From positions 9,335,654-9,399,653 of the forward strand of contig NC_084886.1 of assembly GCF_958979055.1 (NCBI RefSeq): a stretch of DNA of 64,000 nt, in the 5' to 3' direction. Each line of letters starts with the position of its first letter. Positions within the stretch are counted from its first letter, which is position 1. A program made the translations under genes and the position numbers. Shown here in pieces: positions 52,822 through 62,469 of this stretch. The notes under the pieces are model-generated. The model saw nothing but the letters and a program-made list of their open reading frames with translations, made no database searches and was not told where the DNA came from. Origin of the DNA: Alnus glutinosa (taxonomy: Eukaryota; Streptophyta; Magnoliopsida; Fagales; Betulaceae).

Positions 52822-55285
52822 TATGCGGGGCGGGTGCGGGGCGGGGCGGGGACCCGAGAAAATTCAAGGGTCCCCCCCGCAACCCGCCCCGCACCGCGCG
52901 GGGGGGGCCAAAAACAGCCCCAAAACCCGCACCATGGGTGCGGGTTTTGGGCTCTGCGGGGAGGGTTGGGGCGGTTTCTGCGGGGCGGGGCGGGTTTTGC
53001 GGGGATTTGCTCACTCCTATATAGAATGACGTTACGGGAATGAAGACTTGACCATCGCTTCTCTGCACCGAACACCGTGCCAAAAACTAATGCGGGACCC
53101 ATCCCCAACCTTGAAGTGGACATAGTTGGAGAAATTGGCCCAACCGTTCTTAATATTCCTCCAAAGGCACACCCTGTAGGGCCCTCTAGTTTCCTTTGAA
53201 CACTAACCCCCTCTTTGGATCCCGTACTTCTCAACGATCACTTGTCTCCAAAGAAAATTCTCCTCTTGTGTGAATCTCCAAAGCCATTTACCAAGTAAGG
53301 CTTTATTGAACAACATGAAGTTTTTAACTCCCAACCACCTCTAGGGACTGGGGCAAATCATCTTCCAGCTCACTAGATGAAACTAAGGCTCACCACCTAT
53401 TCCATTCCAAAAAAAATCTCTTTGAAGGCGCTCCAATCTTCTAGCTGTACCGGCCAGTAATGGAAAAAGGACAAGAAGTACGTAGGTAAACTAGATAACG
53501 TACTCTTGATAAGGGTAGGCGACCACCCCATCCCAAATAGCTTTTGCCTACATGTATCTAACACCAATTAAGACATTAGTCTATTATTAAAGAGTTCATT
53601 TCTGTAACTTCAAGAATATGAAGAAGGATGTTTATTGTACCTTGAATTTTGGGAGACTTTAATTTTTTTTTTAAACGATACTATTTGTCTTTTGAGTTTC
53701 ATCAATTTGTTCTTTCATTCTTTCATATTCATTCACAAACTTAGATGTAGCCAAATATATATGGACGGAATGTGAAGTATACTAACATAGATAGATGCGC
53801 ACCAAGCATTTAAGCTGGCAAAAGAATGCCTTGATTGGAGTAGTAATTACAACCCTTGTGTTGACATCGAACCAAAATAAGACTTCACCCTGAACACACC
53901 TGTTGTATACTTCTAGTGTACGTAGGGGCGCCTTACACTTTCAATAAAACTATTATTACTTATCAAAAAAAACCCTTGTGTTGACATCATTTTGAATTGC
54001 CACGAGAAAGTTAATTTCTTACCTTTGTTAAGCAACGCTTCTGAGCTTAAATGCCTTGCTAACACTCATTAATTTAAATAGATTCCTCAATGTGCTTGAA
54101 GCTGTGGGAGGGGTTCATTGGCTGACAAAGAGTGTGGAATCAGGGAATATAAGCTCTTGGAATGATCCTCTTGGTGCGCTTGTTGTTGGCATTCATCAGT
54201 TAGGATTATCTGGTTGGAAGCCAGAAGAATCTGCTGCTATTGAAAATGAACTCCTTGCATGGCAAGACAGAGGTCTCTCTGAAAGGGAAGGTACACTCAT
54301 CATCTTTTTTCCCTTAAGTTCTTATCAATCATTTGACTCGTTTAGTAAAGTAGTTATGCTTGCATAAAAATTCATAATCCTGGTCCTTTTTTTCTTGTCT
54401 GAATAATTGAAGGAAGTGAAGATGGCAAGACAATCTGGGCATTAAGGCTTAAAGCTACTCTTGATAGAGCAAGGAGGCTAACTGAAGAATATTCTGAAGC
54501 ACTTCTTCAAATATTCCCTCAGAAAGTCCAGGTAAGAAAGGAAAAAGAAAACATAATTTTTCCTTGTAGGGGAAAAGATCTATACAGTTTTATCATTAAA
54601 GCTTGTATTAAGGCCTACTTGGATGATGACTTAGATGCTTTTCTTGTTTTGTGGTAGAATTGTGAACTGCATAAGTATATTCTTTTTAATGTTTCATGAC
54701 TTATGGTAGTTCCTTATACTTTAGTGAAAGCAATCTCTATGTGAGATTTAGATAGACCTGATGGCACTTGAAGTAGTTAGAACTGACAAGTCTATTTCTG
54801 GCCTTCTAGCCTTTCATCCATACAATTTGAAAATTATAAGTGAAACTATCTCACCATGTAATGCTTAACTTTGAAACTTTGAAATGAAGTGACCTGGAGT
54901 TTATAAACGATTTCATGGCTTTTGCAGCTGCTAGGGAAAGCTTTAGGAATCCCTGAGAACAGTGTAAGGACATATACTGAAGCTGAAATCCGTTCTGGGT
55001 ACGATAACTTTCTTTTTAAATTATATTTCAAAAGAATTCTATGCACACTGTAGGCTAATATAGTTTGCAGATATATCTTATGTTGGTTATTTTAGACCAG
55101 AAGATTGAAGAATAATTGTTAACCAGTACTGCTGTCTGACTTATCTACTGGTAAATGCCATTTGTAGTGTAATTTTTCAGATTTCAAAACTCTGCACCGT
55201 TCTCTTAAAAGCTGTTAGAAACGCACTTGGTTCTCAGGGTTGGGATGTTCTTGTTCCTGGAGCTGCTCTGGGAACATTAATTCAG
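40672..55285 (+). CDS. GWD3: Phosphoglucan, water dikinase (first 13 exons)
   Basis: Plastid enzyme that transfers the beta-phosphate of ATP to C3 of glucosyl units in glucans already phosphorylated by GWD1, opening starch granules for nightly breakdown. Exons: 40672-40889, 41562-42162, 44001-44087, 44167-44298, 46408-46533, 46615-46793, 48238-48322, 50288-50452, 50549-50601, 54082-54290, 54413-54531, 54928-54998, 55168-55285, giving 721 codons in frame with GT-AG junctions. Residues 1 to about 55 form a Ser/Arg-rich transit peptide. A CBM20 starch-binding domain spans about 88-170 ([11 protein letters not shown]; Trp116, Trp124, Trp129). The linker follows ([40 protein letters not shown]). 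The Arabidopsis protein is about 1196 residues, so the swivel (catalytic His) and ATP-binding parts lie beyond the window; no further exon was found to 64000. Confidence 0.95.
42163..44000 (+). other. PWD intron 2
   Basis: Holds no coding sequence. Short 'ttttttgataagtaag' stubs at about 42700 and 42785-42808 are the reverse complement of the local L1 3' terminus (TTACTTATCAAAAAA), so they are extremely truncated minus-strand L1 copies. A T-rich run lies at 43205-43235. Confidence 0.6.
44349..45440 (-). mobile_element. L1 LINE fragment in PWD intron 4
   Basis: Minus strand: a poly(A) tail (T run at 44349-44372), the 3' UTR, then the zf-RVT domain ([25 protein letters not shown], 44673-44942), then a more upstream ORF2 piece ([20 protein letters not shown]). 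5' truncated and frame-broken. Antisense to PWD. A separate T run at 45471-45493 may mark another insertion. Confidence 0.8.
46920..47645 (-). mobile_element. L1 LINE fragment in PWD intron 6
   Basis: Minus strand encodes ORF2 pieces downstream of [20 protein letters not shown] and [15 protein letters not shown] (47224-47631), then [11 protein letters not shown]...[10 protein letters not shown]-like sequence (46958-47146). Both ends truncated; frames broken. Confidence 0.8.
48998..49166. repeat. Small foldback element in PWD intron 7
   Basis: About 25-bp arms, 'ggggtctccatgggtgg' at 48999 and 'ccacccatggagacc' near 49149, invert around a 120-bp centre with further TGGTCGACCA palindromes. Flanks at 48594-48615 and 49200-49255 share an 'aatagctattcct' motif, suggesting a larger MITE whose ends are not resolved. 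Confidence 0.5.
50755..53580 (-). mobile_element. L1 LINE fragment in PWD intron 9, split by a hAT element
   Basis: Minus strand: RT end ([19 protein letters not shown]-like, 53380-53490), [20 protein letters not shown] (about 53040-53110), then, across the nested element, [20 protein letters not shown] (about 51470-51535), [16 protein letters not shown] (51300-51390), then the zinc-binding part and a degraded tail at 50755. Frames broken; 5' truncated. Confidence 0.8.
51586..53019. mobile_element. GC-rich non-autonomous hAT element nested in L1
   Basis: 1434 bp, TAGGGCTGAGCATGGGG... to ...TTTGCTCACTCCTA, with exact 8-bp duplications TATAGAAT at 51578-51585 and 53020-53027. Both subterminal regions are packed with GCGGGG repeats and CCCGCGGGGATCCCCGCGGG-type palindromes. 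The interior (52150-52740) is a separate GC-rich, Arg-codon-rich stretch resembling a gene 5' region, possibly captured. No transposase. Confidence 0.92.
53869..53970 (+). mobile_element. Very short L1 insertion with 18-bp target duplication
   Basis: A 102-bp insert ending TTACTTATCAAAAAA, the local L1 3' terminus. It is flanked by exact copies of AACCCTTGTGTTGACATC (53851-53868 and 53971-53988). The perfect duplication implies a young insertion. Confidence 0.9.
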
Positions 55286-55854
55286 GTACCCTCAATTGCC
55301 TCAACTGAAATAGCATCAAATCTTCTATAATTGTATGGCTTGTCCTACGGATTCGACAGTTTAGTTTTAGCTTAGTTTTCTTGATTGTGATTTTGAATTT
55401 TACTTTAGGTTGAATATAGAGAAATGCTGAAATTAGAAAGTTTAATTTAATTGAAGCGGTTGCAAAATCATTTTTTATTAATGTTAAAACAAGAAGAATA
55501 TATGCTAAGGAATTCAATTTTAGCACCAACCTTTAACAAAAGAAGAATTTAAGTGGTTACAGAATTCTGAACCATCTCCAAACATTCAAGATGAGGACCC
55601 TAGTGTATGTTTGACAGTGTTAATTGAGATGACCAAAATAGAAGTTAGTTTTTATGATAAAAGAAGCACTCAGAAATTAGTGATTTTCTTATGTATTGGA
55701 TTAAAAAAGCCAGCGAGTCAATATAAATAAAAAGGTATATATTTAGCTTTTAGATATTTGTTTATTCTTTCTTTTTCTTTTTCTTTTCTTTTCCTTCAAA
55801 ATTTCAGATGATGGCAAGACAATGCAGGCGCAATGTCATCTAAAATAGGGGTTG
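55286..55854 (+). other. Start of PWD intron 13
   Basis: AT-rich, no coding sequence or element recognised. The intron extends to the window end (over 8.7 kb) and the next exon was not found. Confidence 0.7.
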
Positions 55855-56880
55855 GAGATTTTTTTTTTTTAATTTTTCTTTTTTGATAAGTAATAAAGTA
55901 ATTTTTATTTTTATTTTTATTTTTTTATAAGTAAGAAACCAATCTCATTAAAAAAGCGTAAGGCTTCCTTTAGTACACTGGGAGTATACAAGGAAACAGA
56001 AAAGCGAGCGAGAAAGTCAGCAAAAGTAAAAGACAAAGGGTGGACATAAGCTGTAGTCCAAAAGTACAAAGAAAGGTAGAACGAGGAAAGAATCTCTTCC
56101 AAGGTACTTTCCAAATCCTCAAAGCTCTTATTGTTTATTTCCCTCCATAAGCACCAAAAGAGGCAAATAGGCACCATTTTCCGAACCGTTGCGCTCCTTG
56201 GCCTTCCAGAGGACCACCAACAAGCAAATAATTCGATAACTCATTTGGGCATAACCCAAGACATCTTGAAACGACTGAAGAGAGAACTCCACAAAGCAGA
56301 AGCCACATTGCAATGAAGAAGGAGATGATCCGCGGACTCCTCAGTCTTCTAACACATATAACATATGTTTATCACAATAACATGTCGTTTCCTAAGGTTG
56401 TCCAGGGTAAGGATCTTGCCAATAGCCGCGGATCACACAAAGAAGGCAGCCTTTGAGGGAGCTTGAGTGCGCCAAACGCTTTTCCAGGGAAAGTGACTAC
56501 TTCCAGAGCAAGCTAAGAAGTAAAAGGACTTGACCTTGAACAAACATTTTTTGGAGGAGACCCACCACAACTTATCTTCGTTGCCTTTGCTCACTTTGAC
56601 TGAGTGCAACACCTAGAAGAAAGAAACAAAATCGTCCACCTCCCAATCGTGAGCCTTCCTAGTGAAGCTCACGTTCCACTGGTTGGAATCGCCCAAAAAC
56701 TCCAAATTATCTGCAACAACGGCGTCCTTTACACGGGCAATACCAAATAATGTTGGGAAAGTTACTTTAAGAGTCGTGTCCCCACACCACAAATCATGCT
56801 ATAAACTCATCTTGGAACCATCCCCCACAACAAATCTAGTGAATCTAGAGAGAGAATCCCAACCTTTTTTGACAGATTGA
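55855..56880 (-). mobile_element. L1 LINE fragment in PWD intron 13 (antisense)
   Basis: T-rich start with 'ttttttgataagtaat' (two nested stubs), then minus-strand ORF2 C-terminus (CLFWCLWREINNKSFEDLE, 55917-56177) and degraded upstream parts to about 56880 (DSLSRFTRFVVGDGSKMSL-like). 5' truncated. Confidence 0.8.
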
Positions 56881-57136
56881 GGTCCGTTTAATTAGTTTTA
56901 TTTATGCTGGTATGTATGACTAGGATTGAATTTAATCAGGGGTCATAACTAACTCTTTCTAGGGTCTCGGCACATAGCCCAAGTCGTATTATGTTTGCTG
57001 AGTTTTTACATTCATGTTCTTTTGTTTCCTCTGATTAGAGGCACTTTTGTATACTTCCTGTGTACTAGAGTTGCACCCCTCTGCGCTTTTTATTGAATTT
57101 TATTACTTATAAAAAAAAAAAAAAAAAAAAAAAACC
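56881..57136 (+). mobile_element. L1 LINE 3' end with poly(A)
   Basis: Plus-strand 3' UTR ending 'tgaattttattacttat' followed by a poly(A) run of about 22 at 57112-57134. It adjoins the antisense fragment above tail-out, a twin-insertion or 5'-inversion arrangement often seen for L1. Confidence 0.7.
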
Positions 57137-57179
57137 TAACTCTCTAATTTTTATGATTTAAGGGTTCTTTTAAGAATAG

Positions 57180-57748
57180 ATTGCTTCTTTCATTTACTCA
57201 TTCCAAAGAAGTTGGGAACCTTAGACGTGAGGAATTTAATCTTTTAGTCTGGTGGGGAGTGTTACAAGTTACTTGCCAAGGTTCTGGCTAATATCGGTCC
57301 AACCAATGAAGAAGGTGCTGCATATAATTTTGTCTATTGTATTGTTTTTATGAAGGAGGTAGATATTGAATTTGACCATTACATCGGAAGTGTTTGGATA
57401 GTAGGTTGCAATTAGGTGGGTTCTAGTAATTCTTTGTAAGCTAAATTTAGGGAAGGCTTATGATCATGTTAATTGGAGACTTTTATATAGAGACGTACGC
57501 ACATGTGCGCGCGCACAGATACACAAACATACTATACTTATTTATTTATGTTGGTATGATATGTTTGGGCTTAGGGGAAAAGAAGAGAAATTGGATCTAC
57601 TATTGCATCTCTACGGTTAAGATTTTTCTATTCTTGATAATAAGGTCCTAATGGTTTTTCTAAGCAGTTTTAGAGAACTCGGACAAGGGGATGCGCTTGA
57701 ACATATTCTCTTTATTGTAATGATGGAGGCTTTTGGCAGGATAATTTG
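57180..57748 (+). mobile_element. L1 LINE RT fragment, heavily decayed
   Basis: Plus strand keeps recognisable RT pieces: YKLLAKVLAN-like at about 57260-57295, KAYDHVNW (57448-57475), GDALEHILFIVMMEAFGR (57690-57740, matching GDPLSPLLF-VMEAL). Many frame breaks. Confidence 0.7.
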
Positions 57749-58512
57749 TGTAACAACCCACCCTCAACGACAAAATATTGTTTGCTTTTGGCTCCCCCAA
57801 ACCAGACTTCCAAGGAGGTCATTCGTCTCGGTACTACTCTCGCAGAAGCACGCTTAACTGCGGAGTTCTGATAGGTTCATAGCCATCACGACCTTAAAAA
57901 CTCGTTTCAAGAAGGGTGCAAATATACATATAAGCACATTCATATGCCCATACCCATACAATGTGGGACGTCACAATTATCCCCTTTTGGGACCCAACAT
58001 CCCCGTTGGAGACCCTCATGGAATCACCCTATTCTTGGCGTCCTAGCGAGTACCTGCTAGCAACCCTCATAGGCTTGTACACGCTCCCCCCATTTCAAAT
58101 TGGGCAATGACTTTGATACCATTTGTAACGATTCACCCCCAACGACACAATATTGTCCGCTTTTGGCTCTCTTGAACCAGACTTCCAACAGGTCACCTAT
58201 CCTGGGACTATTCTCGTAAAAGCACACTTAACTGCGGAGTTCTGATAGGTTCATGACCATCACGGCTTTAAAACGTGTTGTGTCAAGAAGGGTGCGAATA
58301 TACATATAAGCACATCCCCATCCCCATCCCCATTCCCATACCTAGGCGATGTAGGACGTCACAATCACCCCCTCTTGTTGGGACGTCACATCTTCTTTAG
58401 CAACTCTCATGAGATCACCCCATTCTTGGCATCCCAGCAAGTGCCTGCTGGCGACCCTCATGGGCTTGTGCACGCTCTCCCCATCTTAGGCTGGGCAATG
58501 GCTCTGATACCA
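57749..58512 (-). mobile_element. Cassandra-type TRIM, partial tandem, 5S-derived LTRs
   Basis: Read on minus: an internal domain starting at a tRNA-Met primer site (58501-58512), an LTR (58124-58363), a second primer site plus internal domain (57976-58123), then a second LTR (57749-57975). Both LTRs run TGTGACGTCC...GTTACA and contain a segment like plant 5S rRNA (58179-58252 and 57804-57875; ACTCCGCAGTTAAG core), the hallmark of Cassandra. No coding capacity, as usual. A leading LTR is not present, so it is a broken multimer. The LTRs clearly differ, so it is not recent. Confidence 0.88.
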
Positions 58513-59496
58513 TAAGCCGTGACGATCCTTTTTTTTTTTATATATACAAAATGGAATCACCACAGTAGCATAACAATTAGTCATTAAACCAACTTAACGT
58601 ATACATCCCGTAATATATACCTAACACATCAGAGATAAACAACTCCATTGGAACTAAATTCATTATCTAGAAAGAGTAAATACAACATCAAAGCCATACA
58701 TTTGTCTATCTGTTTAAGGCTTAATCAAAATATTAATTACATCAAAAAATGATTATACAAAATAAGTGTCACATGCAACACAAGCCATATACAAAATGTC
58801 TATTAAAAAAGGTGGACTACCCGAATCCGTCACACCTACGACCAAATGCGAAGAGCCTTAGTCGTAGTATCCCAAGTACAATGACACAGGGTCCTCATCA
58901 ACGTCTGCGATACCTGCAGCCAAAGCATTAACATCGACACGATCGTGGTAGTAACCATGTTCTCATAGGTGAAAGTGTGAGTTCACCAATTCAGTAGTAT
59001 AAAACACATTGGGTTTTCACAATGAGCCAACAATTACAAATCTACCATATATTTACAATAACGGCTACTTGTAGATTGATAATTTTTGCATAAAATGATT
59101 CTTAGTTGATAGAATAAACCATGGCATTTGGTTCATAAATTAAATAATTTACATTATACACATCATTACATATATATCATGTGACTCAGATATTCTCGAA
59201 TACAAGCTTTCCGAACTTTTGGAGAAATACAGGCATACATGAATATCTTAAGAAATAATTGACACTATGTCTCGACCTTATGCGCATACAAGTCATCCGA
59301 ACCTTTGAAGAATTTCAATATACGCATACTCCCAAACATTAAATCACAGGGAAAACATTCGATGTAGTATCTCGGCTATATACGCATGCATTTCTTCTGA
59401 ACCTTTGGGGAATACATGCATACGTATACTCCAAAACTTTACATCTCAACAAATCAAATCAATGTTATAACTCGGTCGCACATGCATAATACATAC

Positions 59497-59705
59497 CTCA
59501 GATAAATTAAATGCCTGTATGACAGGAGGATGAGGGACTGTGCCGACATAGTTCTCTGGCCATAAGCCATGGATGATGAAATGGTGAGAAATTCGAGTAC
59601 ATGGGGCCATGGGCCATAGCCTGAGTTGCAGTAAGAAGCTGGCCATTGGAGAGTGAGATGGAAAAAATCAAACGCCAACACGAGGAAAACAGAAAAGAAA
59701 AACAA
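59497..59705 (-). pseudogene. RNase T2 (S-like RNase) exon 1 relic, left arm
   Basis: Minus strand: a hydrophobic signal-peptide-like start (MFFFSVFLVLAFDFF), then HLTLQWPASYC and, in another frame, FIIHGLWPENYVG, the conserved first active-site region (CAS I, HGLWP) of RNase T2 enzymes. Ends at a donor-like CTGAG|GTATG. The frame is not continuous and the second active-site exon is absent: a broken copy. A TATA-like run at 59802-59812 suggests the original promoter is partly kept in the loop. Confidence 0.75.
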
Positions 59706-60016
59706 GGATGAAAGGAAAGAAATGACTCATTCTTGATCGCTACTCTCGTTGATCAAGTGATTGATATCTCAACATGCATGCATGATTGCATGTACAACAA
59801 TATATATAGAGATCGATCAAACTGATTAACAAAGCATTGAAAGAAAGTAGTTGGGAGTTGGAACTAAGGATCTTATGCCTGGCCTAATTGTAATGTTATT
59901 CAAACGCATTATTCCCCTTAAAATGATGTACTTAGTTGAGCACTTGATGCGTGCAGACAATAATCGAATTAATCACAATAACCCAAATAGAATGATCTAG
60001 TTGTGCGTGTGATGGA

Positions 60017-60195
60017 GCGTTTGATTTTTTCCATCTCACACTCCAATGGCCAGCTTCCTACTGCAACTCAGGCTATGGCCCATGGCCCCATGTACTCGAA
60101 TTTCTCACTATTTCATCATCCATGGCTTATGGCCAGAGAACTTTGTCGGCGCAATCTCTCATCCTCCTGTCATACAGGCATTTAATTTATCTGAG
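60017..60195 (+). pseudogene. RNase T2 (S-like RNase) exon 1 relic, right arm
   Basis: Mirror copy of the left-arm exon on the plus strand (FIIHGLWPENFVG), without the signal-peptide start, which lies outside the arm. It has the same donor-like end and the same broken state. Confidence 0.75.
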
Positions 60196-61132
60196 GTATG
60201 TATTATGCATGTGCGACCGAGTTATAATGTTGATTTGATTTGTTGAGATGTAAAGTTTTGGAGTGTACATATGCATGTATTCCCCAGAGGTTCTGAAAAA
60301 ATGCATGCGTATATAACCGAGATATTACGTCGAATGTTTTTCCTGTGATTTAATGTTTGGGAGTATGCGTGTATTGAAATTGCTCAAAGGTTCGGATGAC
60401 TTATATGCGCATAAGGTCGAGATATAGTGTCAATTATTTCTTAAGATATCCATGTATGCCCGTATTTCTCAAAAGTTTGGAAAGCTTGTATACGAGAATA
60501 TCTGAGTCACATGATATATATGTAATGATATGCATAATGTAGATTATTTGATTTATGAACCAAATGCCATCATTAACTCTATTGGCTAAGAATCCTTTTA
60601 TGCAAAAATTATCAATCCACAAGTAGCCGTTATTGTAAATGTATGGTAGATTTGCAATTGTTGGCTCATTGTGAAAACCCAGTGTTTTATACTACTGAGT
60701 TGGTGAACTCATACTTTCACTTATGAGAAAGTGGTTACCACCACGATCGTGTCGATGTTGATGCTTTGGCTGCAGGTATCGTCGATGAAGACCCTATAGC
60801 ATTGTACTAAACTACGACTGAGGCTCTTTGCATTTGGTCGTAGGTGTGTCAGACTTGGATAGCCCTTCTTTTTGTATATGACTTGTATCGCATGTGACAC
60901 TTATTTTGTATAGTCATTCTTTGATGTAATTAATATTTTGATTAAGCCTTAAACAGATATATGACTTTAATGTTGTATTTACTCCTTTTAGATAATGAAT
61001 TTAGTTCTGCTACAATTGTTTATCTCTGATGTGTCAGGTATTACGGGATGTGTACGTTAAGTTGTCTTAATGACTAATCACCATGCTACTATGGTGATTC
61101 CATTTTGTATTAAAAATAAAATGGGTCGTCAT

Positions 61133-62350
61133 AATTTGGAGGGAGGTTTTCTGTCAAGCTCTCATGTGGTTGTACGGGTAATGGGAGGTTATGACAATCT
61201 CATGACTTCTACTTGCCCATAATTTTTTTTTTTGATAGGTAAACAAATTGCATTAAAAAAGCGTAAAGGCGCCCCTAAGCATACAGGGAGTATACAAAAA
61301 GGACACCAAAACAAAAGAAAAAAAAAAAAAAGAAAAAAAAAAAAGAAGAAGAAGAAGAAGAAGAAGAAGAAGAAGAAAAGAAAAGAAGAACACTCGAAAA
61401 ACCCAAAAGAGAGAAGAAAAGTTACATCAAACCCCCAGCTTCTTGCCTCTATGGTGGATCTGCATCAGATTAGATATCTACAAAATATTATCCTCTATCG
61501 AGGTAGTTTTGGTTTCGAAGGTTATTTAAGTTAAGAGTGGATTGGTGCCTATCAGTGAAATCTAATGGTGGAGTTTGGCGAGTTATTAGGTTTTTAGGTG
61601 GGTTCACATTCAATGTCTTATTTGGAAATGTATCTTTGTTCATCCTTTTAAGTCTAAGGTTATGTCAGATGTGATTGATTCTCTTTATTAAGATCCCTTT
61701 ATTCGTAGAAGTAGGTTTCCGGTTTCTCTTTCATAGATTTCTATTGTAATTTCGATTTAAATTTTTCATGTGTACTTGAGTGGTGCCCCTTCTATTGTTC
61801 ACTTCATGTATACTTGAGCACTACCCTTCACGCTTTCTTAACAAAATTTTACTCTTTGAAAAAAAGAACTTAATGTATTTCTATTATATGTATGGAAGCA
61901 CGCACTTGTACTTTAACATGCTTTTAAATTATAGATAGAGAAGCCAACCACTTCAGGATTGTGCTCATACATTCTTTTCATATTCTCTCATTCCTTCTCC
62001 AGCTATCAACATTCCATGGTATCCTAGTCTCAATCTTAAAAATAAACCTAAGTTTTATGTTTTTTAATAAATAATGTATATTTTAAAAAAGCGCAGAGGG
62101 GCGCAACCCAAAATATACAGGATGTATATAGGATACCCCTAATCCGTAGAAAAAGAAGAACACAAAAATCTAAAAAATTAGAAAAAGTAGTCAATGTCAC
62201 TCTCTACGTACACAAGGTTTGTAGCACCAACTTCATTAAATTGAGCAAGCCATTCTCACAATCGTCAAAACTGCATGCATTCCATTCCCTCCATAGACAC
62301 CACATCAAACACAATGCATTCCGTTTCCTTTTCTCATATTTTCCTGTCAT
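61133..62350. mobile_element. Cluster of L1 3'-end stubs in PWD intron 13
   Basis: A minus-strand stub starts at 61209-61219 (T run, 'gataggtaaacaaattgcattaaa'), with an (AAG)n purine tract at 61320-61390. A plus-strand tail lies at about 61440-61865, and another minus-strand 3' end at about 62060-62350 (CATAGACACCACATC region, ORF2 C-terminus). No intact coding sequence. Confidence 0.6.
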
Positions 62351-62469
62351 TTTGTTATACACCTGTAACTTTTATGATAATTTCTTGATAAAACTTGTAA
62401 AAGAATCAACAATGAAATTCAACATAAACCTAAAATGCATTGATGATGAAGAAATGATTTGTTTACAAG

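Larger units (their letters stand above)
58520..61132. repeat. Large inverted repeat, arms about 1.1 kb, loop about 340 bp
   Basis: Left arm 58520-59675 is the reverse complement of right arm 60017-61132 at roughly 90% throughout. Matching landmarks: TGGTGATTCCATTTTGTAT at the outer end, ACCACGATCGTGTCGATGTT in the middle, GGCTTATGGCCAGAGAACT near the inner end. Each arm runs from an RNase T2 exon (inner) to an LTR-like terminus (outer, GG[GA]TCGTCA). It lies wholly in PWD intron 13, so the PWD pre-mRNA could fold it into a long hairpin. Confidence 0.9.

Noticed and set aside
57804-58252. Possible 5S rRNA genes
   Set aside because: The 5S-like cores are partial and lie within LTRs flanked by tRNA-Met primer sites, so they are Cassandra parts, not rRNA genes.
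58501-58512. Possible tRNA-Met fragment
   Set aside because: Only the 12-base primer-binding site matches; there is no cloverleaf.
57749-58512. Direct repeats considered as a CRISPR array
   Set aside because: Two long LTR copies with a conserved internal domain, in a plant nuclear context; not short repeats with spacers.
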